A DNA stretch of 64,000 nucleotides from NCBI RefSeq assembly GCF_020026915.1, contig NZ_JAINUY010000001.1:620001-684000 (forward strand), read 5' to 3'. Source of the DNA: Flavobacterium potami (lineage in GTDB: Bacteria; Bacteroidota; Bacteroidia; Flavobacteriales; Flavobacteriaceae). The position numbers and the translations under genes are program-made. Under the pieces are notes generated by a model that was given only the letters and a program-made list of their open reading frames with translations, made no database searches and was not told the origin of the DNA. Every line of letters begins with the position of its first letter. The first letter of the stretch is position 1. Of this stretch, positions 45,090 through 54,028 are shown piece by piece.

Positions 45090-45920
45090 ATGACAACACT
45101 AAACGACTTACATTCGATTTCATCAACGTTTTCGAATACCGATAAAATGCCGGTTCTCTTTTTAGGACACGGTAGTCCAATGAATGCTATTGAAGAAAAT
45201 CAGTTTGTGGCTGGATTTCGTGATTTGGCGAAGACTTTACCACAGCCCAACGCTATTTTATGTGTTTCGGCACATTGGTTTACTAAAGGAACAAAAGTAA
45301 CTGCGATGGAAATGCCAAGAACTATTCATGATTTTGGAGGTTTTCCGCAAGCCCTTTTTGATGTGCAATATCCCGCAAAAGGAAGTCCAGAATTAGCAAT
45401 TGAAACTAAGCAGATTTTAGATCCAGTTATGGTCGAATTAGACGAACATTGGGGATTGGATCACGGAGCTTGGAGTGTAATTAAGCATTTATATCCAAAT
45501 GCAGATGTTCCGGTAATTCAGTTGAGTATCGATTATACAAAATCAGGACAATATCATTTTGAATTGGCTCAGAAATTACAAGCTTTACGTTACAAAGGGG
45601 TTTTAATTATCGGAAGTGGTAATATCGTTCACAATCTTAGAATGGTCGATTTCAGAAATTTTGATAAAGACAATTACGGTTACGATTGGGCGATTGAAGC
45701 GCGTCAAACGGTAAACAACTATTTATTAGATGGGAATTTTCAGCCTTTAATTGATTTTGAAAAATTAAATAAAGCTGTTCAATTGGCAGTTCCTACTCCG
45801 GAACATTATCTGCCGTTGCTTTATACTTTGGGATTAAAGGACAAAACCGATGAAATAGAACTTTTTAATGATAAATTGTTAGCCGGTTCTTTGAGTATGA
45901 CTTCGGTAAAAATTATGTAA
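45090..45920 (+). CDS. ygiD: LigB-type extradiol dioxygenase (YgiD/DOPA 4,5-dioxygenase family)
   Basis: 276 residues from ATG 45090; the upstream part of the frame lies in a hairpin. LigB-fold motifs: PVLFLGHGSPMNAI (metal His), ILCVSAHWFTKG (His), HWGLDHGAWSVIKHLYP (catalytic His region), and IIGSGNIVHNLR. E. coli YgiD cleaves DOPA between carbons 4 and 5. The natural substrate in this organism is unknown. It shares direction with the helicase and kdsB genes but is set off by the hairpin. Confidence 0.85.
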   Translation: MTTLNDLHSISSTFSNTDKMPVLFLGHGSPMNAIEENQFVAGFRDLAKTLPQPNAILCVSAHWFTKGTKVTAMEMPRTIHDFGGFPQALFDVQYPAKGSPELAIETKQILDPVMVELDEHWGLDHGAWSVIKHLYPNADVPVIQLSIDYTKSGQYHFELAQKLQALRYKGVLIIGSGNIVHNLRMVDFRNFDKDNYGYDWAIEARQTVNNYLLDGNFQPLIDFEKLNKAVQLAVPTPEHYLPLLYTLGLKDKTDEIELFNDKLLAGSLSMTSVKIM

Positions 45921-45972
45921 TAAAAACTTAAAAGAGGAATGAAATTACTTCTTCCTCAAAATGATATAAAAA

Positions 45973-46707
45973 ATGAAAATAATAGCAGTAATTCCGGCGC
46001 GATATGCTTCGACACGTTTTCCAGCAAAGCTAATGCAGGATTTGGGAGGCAAAACAATAATTTTAAGAACTTACGAAGCAGCACTTTCAACAAAATTGTT
46101 TGATGATGTTTTTGTAGTAACCGATTCAGATTTGATTTTTGAGGAAATTGTTTCCAATGGAGGAAAAGCAATTATGAGTATCAAAGAACACGAATCTGGA
46201 AGCGACCGAATTGCAGAGGCCGTTGCTAATCTTGATGTTGATATTGTAGTAAATGTACAAGGAGACGAACCTTTTACAGAAGCAGGTCCTTTAGAACAGG
46301 TTTTGTCGGTTTTTAAAAATGATCCAGATAAAAAGATTGATTTGGCTTCGTTAATGCGTGAAATCACAAATGAAGAAGAAATCGACAATCCGAATAATGT
46401 AAAAGTGGTTGTGGATCAATCGCAGTTTGCGTTGTATTTTTCTCGTTCTGTAATTCCGTATCCAAGAGAGAAAAATGTTGGTGTGAGGTATTTTCAGCAT
46501 ATCGGAATTTATGCTTTTAGAAAACAGGCATTATTAGACTTTTACAGCCTTCCAATGAAATCTTTAGAAGCTTCTGAGAAGTTGGAACAATTACGTTATT
46601 TAGAATTCGGAAAACGTATTAAAATGGTTGAAACGACTCACGTCGGCATCGGAATTGATACGACTGAAGATTTGGAAAGAGCGAGAGCTATTTTAGCTTC
46701 TAGATAG
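45973..46707 (+). CDS. kdsB: 3-deoxy-manno-octulosonate cytidylyltransferase
   Basis: 244 residues. CMP-KDO synthetase signature: [18 protein letters not shown] at the N-terminus, [59 protein letters not shown]. It activates KDO for lipopolysaccharide core assembly. Located 52 nt after the dioxygenase gene. Confidence 0.95.
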   Translation: MKIIAVIPARYASTRFPAKLMQDLGGKTIILRTYEAALSTKLFDDVFVVTDSDLIFEEIVSNGGKAIMSIKEHESGSDRIAEAVANLDVDIVVNVQGDEPFTEAGPLEQVLSVFKNDPDKKIDLASLMREITNEEEIDNPNNVKVVVDQSQFALYFSRSVIPYPREKNVGVRYFQHIGIYAFRKQALLDFYSLPMKSLEASEKLEQLRYLEFGKRIKMVETTHVGIGIDTTEDLERARAILASR

Positions 46708-46758
46708 ATTGCAAAATACAGAGAGAAGGAAATACATTTGAATGTTTAAATAGTTTTA

Positions 46759-47241
46759 ATGAAAAAAAGCACAAAAAATTATGTCGTTAAAAAATTGAAA
46801 TGGCCTCTTGGTTTTTTTTATTTCTATTCAGGAAATTTTGTTATCTTATCTATGCCTTGTGTGTTGATTTATTTAGGTACTACTAATTATGAAAAAGATG
46901 GGGCTTTTTTAATATTAACGGGATTTGTTTTTTTAATTGTTTTGATTTTAAGAATGGAGATGGAACGCCGATTTAAAGAGTTGACTTTGGTTAAAGATTA
47001 TTCTACCGATGAGATTGGGAAATTATTACAAAAAAATAAATGGATTTTATCTGATCAAGGCGATGGAATTTTAGAATTTTATACAGGTTCAACTTTGTTT
47101 TCTTGGGGTCAAAAAGTTACCATAGTAAAAGTTTCGAAAGATAAAATATTAATTAATACTTTACCAAATGGAAGAGCTCTGTTTACTTTCTTTAAAGAGA
47201 TACTGAATTATAAAATAATAAAGAAAATATTAGAAGAATAA
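46759..47241 (+). CDS. Hypothetical membrane protein
   Basis: 160 residues with membrane segments at about 18-38 and 47-64, then a soluble C-terminal domain of about 90 residues (KELTLVKDYSTDEIGKLLQK, GILEFYTGSTLFSWGQKVTI, KILINTLPNGRALFTFFKE). Family not recognised. It is followed by a clear terminator. Confidence 0.6.
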   Translation: MKKSTKNYVVKKLKWPLGFFYFYSGNFVILSMPCVLIYLGTTNYEKDGAFLILTGFVFLIVLILRMEMERRFKELTLVKDYSTDEIGKLLQKNKWILSDQGDGILEFYTGSTLFSWGQKVTIVKVSKDKILINTLPNGRALFTFFKEILNYKIIKKILEE

Positions 47242-47255
47242 TTGAATTTTAAAAT

Positions 47256-47283
47256 AAAAAACGCTCCATCAGGAGCGTTTTTT
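47256..47283. terminator. Bidirectional terminator, 160-residue gene / E1 gene
   Basis: Stem AAAAAACGCTCC / GGAGCGTTTTTT with loop ATCA. Flanking genes converge. Confidence 0.9.
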
Positions 47284-47304
47284 ATTTATGTAAAAATCTA
47301 AAAT

Positions 47305-49725
47305 CTAAAATCTCGTATACAAAGCAGGATATTTAGAAGGATTAACTTCATGCATCATATCATAAACTTTTTCGTAGATGTCTTCTGCTGAAGGTTTAGA
47401 GAAATAATCGCCATCAGTTCCGTAAGCTGGTCTGTGTGCTTTTGCGGCTAAAGTCTGTGGTTTGCTGTCTAAATATTTATAAGCGTCTTGCTCTTCCAAA
47501 ATTTGTTGTAAAATGAAAGCTGAAGCTCCGCCAGGAACGTCTTCGTCGATTACTAAAAGACGATTTGTTTTGGCAATACTTTTTACGATATCCTTGCTAA
47601 CATCAAACGGAAGCAAAGATTGAATATCGATAACTTCGCACTCAATTCCTTTTTCTGCTAATTCATTAGCTGCTTGCTGAACCAATCTTAATGTAGATCC
47701 GTAAGAAACTAGAGTAATATCAGAACCTTCTCTTAAAGTCTCTACGACTCCAATTGGGGTTTTAAATTCGCCAAAATTCAGCGGTGTTTTTTCTTTTAGA
47801 CGATATCCGTTAAGGCATTCAATCACTAAAGCAGGTTCGTCGCATTCTAACAAAGTGTTGTAAAAACCAGCAGCTTGTGTCATATCTCTCGGAACCAAAA
47901 CATGAATTCCGCGAATAGCATTGATAATCATTCCCATTGGAGAACCAGAATGCCAGATACCTTCTAAACGGTGACCACGAGTTCTAATAATTAACGGTGC
48001 TTTTTGTTTTCCAACTGTTCTATATTGTAAAGTAGCTAAATCGTCACTCATGATCTGAATAGCGTACAATAAATAATCTAAATATTGAATTTCAGCAATC
48101 GGGCGTAACCCTCTCAAAGCCATTCCAATTCCCTGACCAATAATGGTCGCTTCACGAATTCCAACATCAGCAACACGAAGTTCTCCGTATTTTTCCTGCA
48201 TGCCTTCTAAACCTTGATTTACGTCTCCAATGTTTCCAACATCTTCACCAAAAATCAAAGTTTCAGGATATTTCGCAAATAAAGCGTCAAAGTTATCACG
48301 AAGAATCATTCTTCCGTCCAAATCTGGTTTTGCGTTTTCTGCATATTTTGGAAGCACTTTTTCTACTGAGAATACATTTTGAGCAGATTCTGAATGCTGA
48401 TTACTGCTGAATTTTTCCTGAGTTTCATTCAGAAATTTTGTGATCCAGTTTGAAAGAATAACTTTGCTGTTTGGAACTTCAATAAAACGAAGAATCTTTC
48501 TGGCATAAACCAATAATTCCTTCTTTAAAGGCGCTTTAATTGCAGCCAATTCAGAAATTAATTTTTTGATTCTTTCTTTATGATTAATGCTTGCTTCAGC
48601 AATTTCTTCCAATAAAATAAGAAGATTTTTTTGATCCTCAATAATAGGATTGATGAAAGAATTCCAAGCCTCTTTTTTAGCATCAAGAACCTCTTTCTTT
48701 AATTGGAAATCTAGTTCTGCCAATTCTTCTGGAGAAGCAATATTAATGGCAATCATCCAAAGACGCATTTGACGAATACAATCAAAATCCTTTTCCCAAG
48801 CCAGTCTTTCTGCACTTTTGTAACGTTCGTGAGAACCAGAAGTTGAATGACCTTGTGGTTGTGTTAATTCGTTTACGTGAATTAAAACCGGAATATGTTC
48901 TTCACGTGCGATTGCTCCGGCTCTTTCGTAAGTCGAAACCAATTCGGCATAATCCCAACCTTTAACTCTAAAGATTTCGTAACCTTTAGCATCTTCATCA
49001 CGTTGGTATCCTTTTAAAATCTCAGAGATATTTTCTTTTGTAGTTTGATGTTTAGCATGAACCGAAATTCCGTATTCGTCATCCCATACACTCATAACCA
49101 TAGGAACCTGAAGAACTCCTGCAGCGTTTATCGTTTCAAAAAATAAACCCTCAGAGGTACTTGCATTACCAATAGTTCCCCAAGCTACTTCATTTCCGTC
49201 AACAGAAAATTTATCTTTAATAGTGATACCGTCAACTTCTCTGTAGATTTTAGAAGCTTGAGCCAAACCAAGTAATCTTGGCATTTGTCCTGCAGTTGGA
49301 GATATATCTGAGCTTGAATTTCTTTGTTTAGTAAGGTCTTTCCAGGAACCGTCTTCGTTTAAACTGTGCGTTACAAAGTGTCCGCCCATCTGTCTTCCCG
49401 CAGACATCGGATCAAAAGCTAAATCGGTATGACCGTATAGACCGGCAAAAAATTGTTTAGCATCCAATTCACCGATAGCCATCATAAAAGTTTGATCGCG
49501 ATAGTATCCGGAACGGAAATCTCCGTTTTTAAAAGCTTTTGCCATTGCCAGCTGCGGAACTTCTTTTCCGTCGCCAAAAATTCCAAATTTAGCCTTTCCT
49601 GTTAATACTTCCTTTCGACCTAAAAGACTACATTCACGGCTAGTTACAGCAATTCTATAGTCATTCAATACCTCAGTTTTGAAATCTTCAAATGTCAGTG
49701 TAGTATTGTTTTTTTCTTTTATCAT
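47305..49725 (-). CDS. Fused E1 alpha/beta of a branched-chain-type 2-oxoacid dehydrogenase
   Basis: 806 residues. Residues ~1-330 are E1 alpha (TPP-dependent): GRQMGGHF, then the diphosphate/Mg loop region N187 to D215-D216 (IGNASTSEGLFFETINAAG, SVWDDEYGIS). After a helical linker (~330-460), E1 beta covers ~465-806 (LIFGEDVGNIGDVNQGLEG, RVADVGIREATIIGQGIGMA, EIQYLDYLLYAIQ, IDIQSLLPFD, VIDEDVPGGASAFI). It decarboxylates branched-chain or related 2-oxoacids and acylates the lipoyl E2; no E2 or E3 gene is adjacent. The usual GDG...NN thiamine motif is changed to GNA...DD at identical spacing. Confidence 0.88.
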   Translation of the reverse strand: MIKEKNNTTLTFEDFKTEVLNDYRIAVTSRECSLLGRKEVLTGKAKFGIFGDGKEVPQLAMAKAFKNGDFRSGYYRDQTFMMAIGELDAKQFFAGLYGHTDLAFDPMSAGRQMGGHFVTHSLNEDGSWKDLTKQRNSSSDISPTAGQMPRLLGLAQASKIYREVDGITIKDKFSVDGNEVAWGTIGNASTSEGLFFETINAAGVLQVPMVMSVWDDEYGISVHAKHQTTKENISEILKGYQRDEDAKGYEIFRVKGWDYAELVSTYERAGAIAREEHIPVLIHVNELTQPQGHSTSGSHERYKSAERLAWEKDFDCIRQMRLWMIAINIASPEELAELDFQLKKEVLDAKKEAWNSFINPIIEDQKNLLILLEEIAEASINHKERIKKLISELAAIKAPLKKELLVYARKILRFIEVPNSKVILSNWITKFLNETQEKFSSNQHSESAQNVFSVEKVLPKYAENAKPDLDGRMILRDNFDALFAKYPETLIFGEDVGNIGDVNQGLEGMQEKYGELRVADVGIREATIIGQGIGMALRGLRPIAEIQYLDYLLYAIQIMSDDLATLQYRTVGKQKAPLIIRTRGHRLEGIWHSGSPMGMIINAIRGIHVLVPRDMTQAAGFYNTLLECDEPALVIECLNGYRLKEKTPLNFGEFKTPIGVVETLREGSDITLVSYGSTLRLVQQAANELAEKGIECEVIDIQSLLPFDVSKDIVKSIAKTNRLLVIDEDVPGGASAFILQQILEEQDAYKYLDSKPQTLAAKAHRPAYGTDGDYFSKPSAEDIYEKVYDMMHEVNPSKYPALYTRF

Positions 49726-49913
49726 AATCTTGAAGGGTCATGTTTACGACGCGAAATTACTTAAAAACAATCAATAATCATAATTCTTTGAACTAAATAT
49801 AATTTAATTATTTGTATTTAAATTCGAAAAACTACGTATTTTTTTTAAGTTATTTTGATGTAAAATTTAATTTTGTTGATAATTTCGCAAGTTTTTGTTT
49901 AATTTTTATTTGA

Positions 49914-52742
49914 TTAAAACCATTTTCGGGTAAAAAGTGTGAGTAATGTTTTTGGTGAGAAAGTGATTATAAATCGTATTTTTTCATTGTATTTTGTTTG
50001 TGATATTTCCCAGCCATTATTAGAATAAACAGGGAAATAAAGTTCGAAGTAATCGGGTACTAGATTTAAACGAACTCCGGTATCATAAGCAAAATACTCT
50101 TTTTGATGTTTGTTTTTTAAGAAACCAATATCTCCGTAAAGCTCAACCCAGTTCCAAACCGCATAACTCGCATTTACGGTTGTCATCCACTGATTGGCAT
50201 ACGAAGGCTCTAATTGCGATTTAAAACCTCCCTCTGCAATTACATACTGTTGGCTAAAAATACCGGTGCTTTCAGATCTTCCAAACAAATTATAATCAAA
50301 TAAATAATCGGTTGGACGGTCTAATCCAAAACTGAAATAATCGGAATTTGTTGTGTTGTACAAGAAACTTCCAGCGAATAATCTCAAATTAAGTTTTCTG
50401 TTGTTTTGAAATAATCTTCTGTATTCGATTTCTCCTGAAAATTTACCGAAACCTCCTGAAAATTGCAAATCGGTCATGAAATTCACATGATTAATAAGCT
50501 CTGTTTTTGTATTAGAGTAACGGACATTAAAAATAGAATAATTAGGCTCTGAATTGTCCGTAATGTATTCGCTCGCTTCTCGATTTACAATAACGTGACG
50601 AAGCAAGAAAAGCTGTTTTCTATTGTCTCTGAAATCTTTTTCGCGAATACGAAATTGTACCATGGGGTTCAATCTCAAATAAGTAGCGTCGGGAGCATAA
50701 TGATAGTAATTTTGACTCAATGAATAACGTACATTATACAATGTGCTATTTCTATAATATTGATTCCATGAAAAAGCAGAAGAACCCGAAAGTGTTCCTG
50801 CATTGATGGAATAGGCCGGATTAATATCAAAGTTGAAAGGTTTGTCTAGAATAGTTTTGTTGTGAAAACGAATTCCAGGAGTAAGACCGTCATATAAATT
50901 ATAGTTCAATGTCGGAATGTATAATATCTGATTGTAATTTGGATCTTCTAAATCTTTGGCAAAATTAAATTTGATAGGACGATTTAATGCAACTTGTTTC
51001 AGTGATTTCCAGTTATTTCTCTGATTGTATTCCGGAACTTCATTGTCAAAGTTGATTACGATTTTGTCTGCATTTTTTCTGGCAAATTCGTAAACAGAAT
51101 CGTTCTTCACGGGTTCTATCCATTCTTTAAAAACAACAGTATTTTTTTTGGTTCCGTAAACGGGAATTGGAGCGTAAATACCGGTTTTGTTTTTTATAGA
51201 AAACCTAATGCTATCTGCGGTTCTTGAAACATTCGAAAATTTATAATCGATGATGTCTCTGGAATCAATTATTGTCTTGAAAAACCAATCTATATTTTTT
51301 GGACTTTTCTTGATTAATATTTTTTCAAAGTCGTAACGATTCGATTGGCCAATCTGATTGAGATTGTAAAATTCTTTGACACTTTCAGGAACGATATCAT
51401 GATTTAAATAATCATCTAAATAACTTAAACTTAAACCTGCGCGATATTTACTCGCAATTTGTTCGTTGAATTTAATCAAAGTGTTTTTAGGGTCTCCCAA
51501 CGGCTGATCTAAATTTTTACGAGCCATCAGCATATAATAATAACTATACTGCTCATTGAAAGTCAGATTAGTGATATTATAGCTTTTGAAAAGTTTCATG
51601 TTCGAAAGTCTTCCCAACATTTTTTGATCCTGATGATGTTCTTCCATGTATTTCATCATGGCATAAATCTGGATTCCATCGTAAACCCAATTGTCTTTTC
51701 TAGGGTCTAAACGAAGGCTATTTTTTAGATAATTGTTTAAAAATGTTTTCAAGAATTGTATCTCAAATATAAAATCATCTGAAAACGGACTAATAAACGA
51801 AGGAAGCTGATTTAAACCATAAAATGGATTTCTATCATAATCAATTTGAGAAACGGTAATTTTTTCGTGCGGATATTTACCAATAAAATGCTCTGCAAAA
51901 GTAGCAACCCTGTCAATGATTATTGCCTTTTGAATATCATCTATTTTTTTGCTTTTTAAATCAGTAAGAACCTCTATAGATTCGTTGGCATATGATTTAA
52001 ATCCATTTTGCTTTTCAATGAAAAAACTAAAATCGGTTCTGTTTTTTCCCGAAAAAGAATAAATGCTGTAATCGTTGTTGGTTATGTCTTTGGAAACAGT
52101 GTTTAAATCGGTAGTAATCGAATATTGATTCGGGATCTTAACAGCAACCTCATAATCTGATACTGCGTTGGCGATATCATCTAAATTGAAGTTGTTGTAA
52201 GTTATAAAGCGATCATTTTCAAAACGGGCAGGAGTTATGAACCAGTTTTTTAAAGCCATACCGCCATTTTCATCGAAACCAAAACGAGTAAATCGATCGT
52301 TGGGTATTTTTGTGATGTAAGTAAGATGTAAATATAATTTTTCATTGGGAGCCAGTTTTTTGCTTAATCTCACCACAATGTAATCCGGATTTTTTTCAGT
52401 TCTTTCCCATTCCAAAGCTTTAAAATTCGTATCGGTAAGACTTAGAATTGTAGTAGCTCCGCGATCAACTGCTTTTGCTAAATGAAAGCCGCGATAAAAT
52501 TCATCAGAAAAGCGTTTGGCTAAAGGAGTATTTTTACCAACAAAAGCATTGTTCCAGTCATTTAGGACAATTAGATTTAATGAATCAGAAGAAGTGTTGT
52601 AATACGCAATATCCTGTTTAATATTTAGAGTTTTAAGCTCAAGATTTACCGCCACTTCCATCTTAGACTGATGTTGTGCAGCTAGTTTTACTGATGTGGA
52701 TAAAACTAAAAGGAGGCAAATAATTTTATAATGTGCTTTCAA
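49914..52742 (-). CDS. M1-peptidase-like pseudoenzyme fused to an outer-membrane beta-barrel
   Basis: 942 residues with signal peptide MKAHYKIICLLLVLSTSVKLAA. Residues ~25-450 follow the M1 aminopeptidase plan: beta-sandwich N-terminal domain with YHLTYITKIP-like strands, FIGKYPHEKITVSQIDYDRN, then a region where HExxHxWfG is expected but reads QFLKTFLNNYLKN, and NWVYDGIQIYAMMKYMEEHH in place of WLDEGLAEY. No zinc ligands are left. The C-terminal ~350 residues are barrel strands (NLRLFAGSFLY, ELYGDIGFLKNK, LYFPVYSNNGWE) ending with phenylalanine (LLTLFTRKWF), as in outer-membrane proteins. Function unknown; probably a surface- or periplasm-facing binding protein. Confidence 0.75.
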   Translation of the reverse strand: MKAHYKIICLLLVLSTSVKLAAQHQSKMEVAVNLELKTLNIKQDIAYYNTSSDSLNLIVLNDWNNAFVGKNTPLAKRFSDEFYRGFHLAKAVDRGATTILSLTDTNFKALEWERTEKNPDYIVVRLSKKLAPNEKLYLHLTYITKIPNDRFTRFGFDENGGMALKNWFITPARFENDRFITYNNFNLDDIANAVSDYEVAVKIPNQYSITTDLNTVSKDITNNDYSIYSFSGKNRTDFSFFIEKQNGFKSYANESIEVLTDLKSKKIDDIQKAIIIDRVATFAEHFIGKYPHEKITVSQIDYDRNPFYGLNQLPSFISPFSDDFIFEIQFLKTFLNNYLKNSLRLDPRKDNWVYDGIQIYAMMKYMEEHHQDQKMLGRLSNMKLFKSYNITNLTFNEQYSYYYMLMARKNLDQPLGDPKNTLIKFNEQIASKYRAGLSLSYLDDYLNHDIVPESVKEFYNLNQIGQSNRYDFEKILIKKSPKNIDWFFKTIIDSRDIIDYKFSNVSRTADSIRFSIKNKTGIYAPIPVYGTKKNTVVFKEWIEPVKNDSVYEFARKNADKIVINFDNEVPEYNQRNNWKSLKQVALNRPIKFNFAKDLEDPNYNQILYIPTLNYNLYDGLTPGIRFHNKTILDKPFNFDINPAYSINAGTLSGSSAFSWNQYYRNSTLYNVRYSLSQNYYHYAPDATYLRLNPMVQFRIREKDFRDNRKQLFLLRHVIVNREASEYITDNSEPNYSIFNVRYSNTKTELINHVNFMTDLQFSGGFGKFSGEIEYRRLFQNNRKLNLRLFAGSFLYNTTNSDYFSFGLDRPTDYLFDYNLFGRSESTGIFSQQYVIAEGGFKSQLEPSYANQWMTTVNASYAVWNWVELYGDIGFLKNKHQKEYFAYDTGVRLNLVPDYFELYFPVYSNNGWEISQTKYNEKIRFIITFSPKTLLTLFTRKWF

Positions 52743-52817
52743 ATAGAGGCTTAAAAAATTATAGGTATATTTAATTTACGTACATATTGAAACTTCGGAT
52801 TTTTGTAAAAATAGCAT

Positions 52818-52848
52818 AAAAAAAGCTGTTTAAAAAAACAGCTTTCAA
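52818..52848 (-). terminator. Terminator after the LOG gene (minus)
   Basis: Stem AAAGCTGTTT (52822-52831) / AAACAGCTTT (52836-52845), followed on the minus strand by a T run. Confidence 0.8.
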
Positions 52849-52871
52849 TTTTTACGATATTTAATAAAATT

Positions 52872-52950
52872 TAACCATATAAGTCATGGAAGTTCATGTG
52901 AAATTAATACTTCAACCTCAAACCTGTAATTCTTTATATCTCTTATAAGG
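52872..52950. repeat. Degenerate relative of the CATATAAGTCATATAAG inverted repeat
   Basis: ACCATATAAGTCATGGAAGTTCATGT closely follows the 5' arm seen at 43201, but the 3' arm (CTTTATATCTCTTATAAGGTT) has diverged. It shows that the element is dispersed. Confidence 0.6.
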
Positions 52951-52961
52951 TTTGAAATTTT

Positions 52962-53690
52962 TTAGAAATTCGGACTCAAATCGTATTTTTTGTAGAATTT
53001 ATCTAATACGTCAACCACTTCGTCTTCTGTATCAACGATTTTAAATAAATCTAAATCTTCTGGGCTTACAGTATGCATTTTTTCTACCAAAACAGTTTTG
53101 ACCCATTCGATTAAACCAGACCAGAACTCTACACCAACCAGAATAATTGGGAATTTTCCAATTTTCTTAGTCTGGATCAAAGTAATTGCTTCAAACATTT
53201 CGTCTAAAGTTCCGAAACCACCTGGCATAACCACAAAACCTTGAGAATATTTAACGAACATAACTTTTCTCACAAAGAAATAATCGAAATTCAGGTTTTT
53301 ATCGTGGTCGATATAAGGGTTAAAATGCTGCTCAAAAGGAAGTTCGATGTTTAAACCAACTGAAATTCCGCCTCCTAAATGCGCGCCTTTGTTTCCAGCT
53401 TCCATAATTCCGGGACCACCTCCTGTAATCACACCGTAACCTGCTTTACTGATTTTATAAGCGATTTTTTCAGCCAATTGGTAATACTTGTCATCTGGCT
53501 TTGTTCTTGCAGATCCAAAAATCGAAACGCAAGGACCAATACGTCCCATTGCTTCATAACCATTTACAAACTCAGACATAATCTTAAAAATTGCCCAGCT
53601 GTCATTGGTTCTAATTTCATTCCACGTTTTTTGTTTCAAACGGTCCTGAATTACTTTATCTTCATCATTATCAAAATCTTCTAATCTCAT
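52962..53690 (-). CDS. LOG-family nucleotide phosphoribohydrolase
   Basis: 242 residues. Rossmann-like LYSDEC/LOG fold with SIFGSART, VITGGGPGIMEAGNKGA and the catalytic PGGFGTLDEMFE motif. LOG enzymes cleave the N-glycosidic bond of nucleoside 5'-monophosphates (cytokinin riboside phosphates in plants, PpnN-like nucleotide turnover in bacteria). The long C-terminal part and EDLDLFKIVDTEDEVVDVL helix match bacterial TIGR00730-type members. No partner gene nearby. Confidence 0.9.
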   Translation of the reverse strand: MRLEDFDNDEDKVIQDRLKQKTWNEIRTNDSWAIFKIMSEFVNGYEAMGRIGPCVSIFGSARTKPDDKYYQLAEKIAYKISKAGYGVITGGGPGIMEAGNKGAHLGGGISVGLNIELPFEQHFNPYIDHDKNLNFDYFFVRKVMFVKYSQGFVVMPGGFGTLDEMFEAITLIQTKKIGKFPIILVGVEFWSGLIEWVKTVLVEKMHTVSPEDLDLFKIVDTEDEVVDVLDKFYKKYDLSPNF

Positions 53691-54028
53691 TTTAGGTATT
53701 TTAATTTATTATTATGTTTTTAATTTTATCGGAAGAAGGAGCTGGTTCCTGCTGTTCCTTCCAATCTTTTGTACCGAACCCCGGTACAAAAGGATTTTCC
53801 CTCCCATCAGGGCTAGGGCAGTTGTTTTCAAATAAACAATTGGTTTAATTGAAAGATCTTTCTTTAAAACTTGGAATTTTTCAGAAAAAGCGGATACTAA
53901 ATTAACGCTTTTTTCTAGAATTGTTACAGAAAACACAAATTATAATCCAAAAGTAATCTTCTGATAATAATCAATTTGAGTTTTTTGATTCATTATCAGT
54001 TTGTTAGGTGAAGTAATTCCTTAGATAA
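53691..54028. other. Intergenic region with a GC-richer structured island
   Basis: At 53732-53830 lies a stretch clearly richer in G+C than its surroundings, with several stems: ATCTTTTGTACCG / CGGTACAAAAGGAT around AACCC, GGAAG/CTTCC-type pairing before it, CCCT/AGGG pairs after it, and CAGTTGTTT/AAACAATTGG. A 74-codon frame crosses it on the minus strand but has no coding character. The remainder is AT-rich with nothing recognised. Confidence 0.55.

Noticed and set aside
53712..53936. A 74-codon minus-strand frame
   Set aside because: It crosses the structured GC-richer island; no leader, no family pattern and poor coding character.
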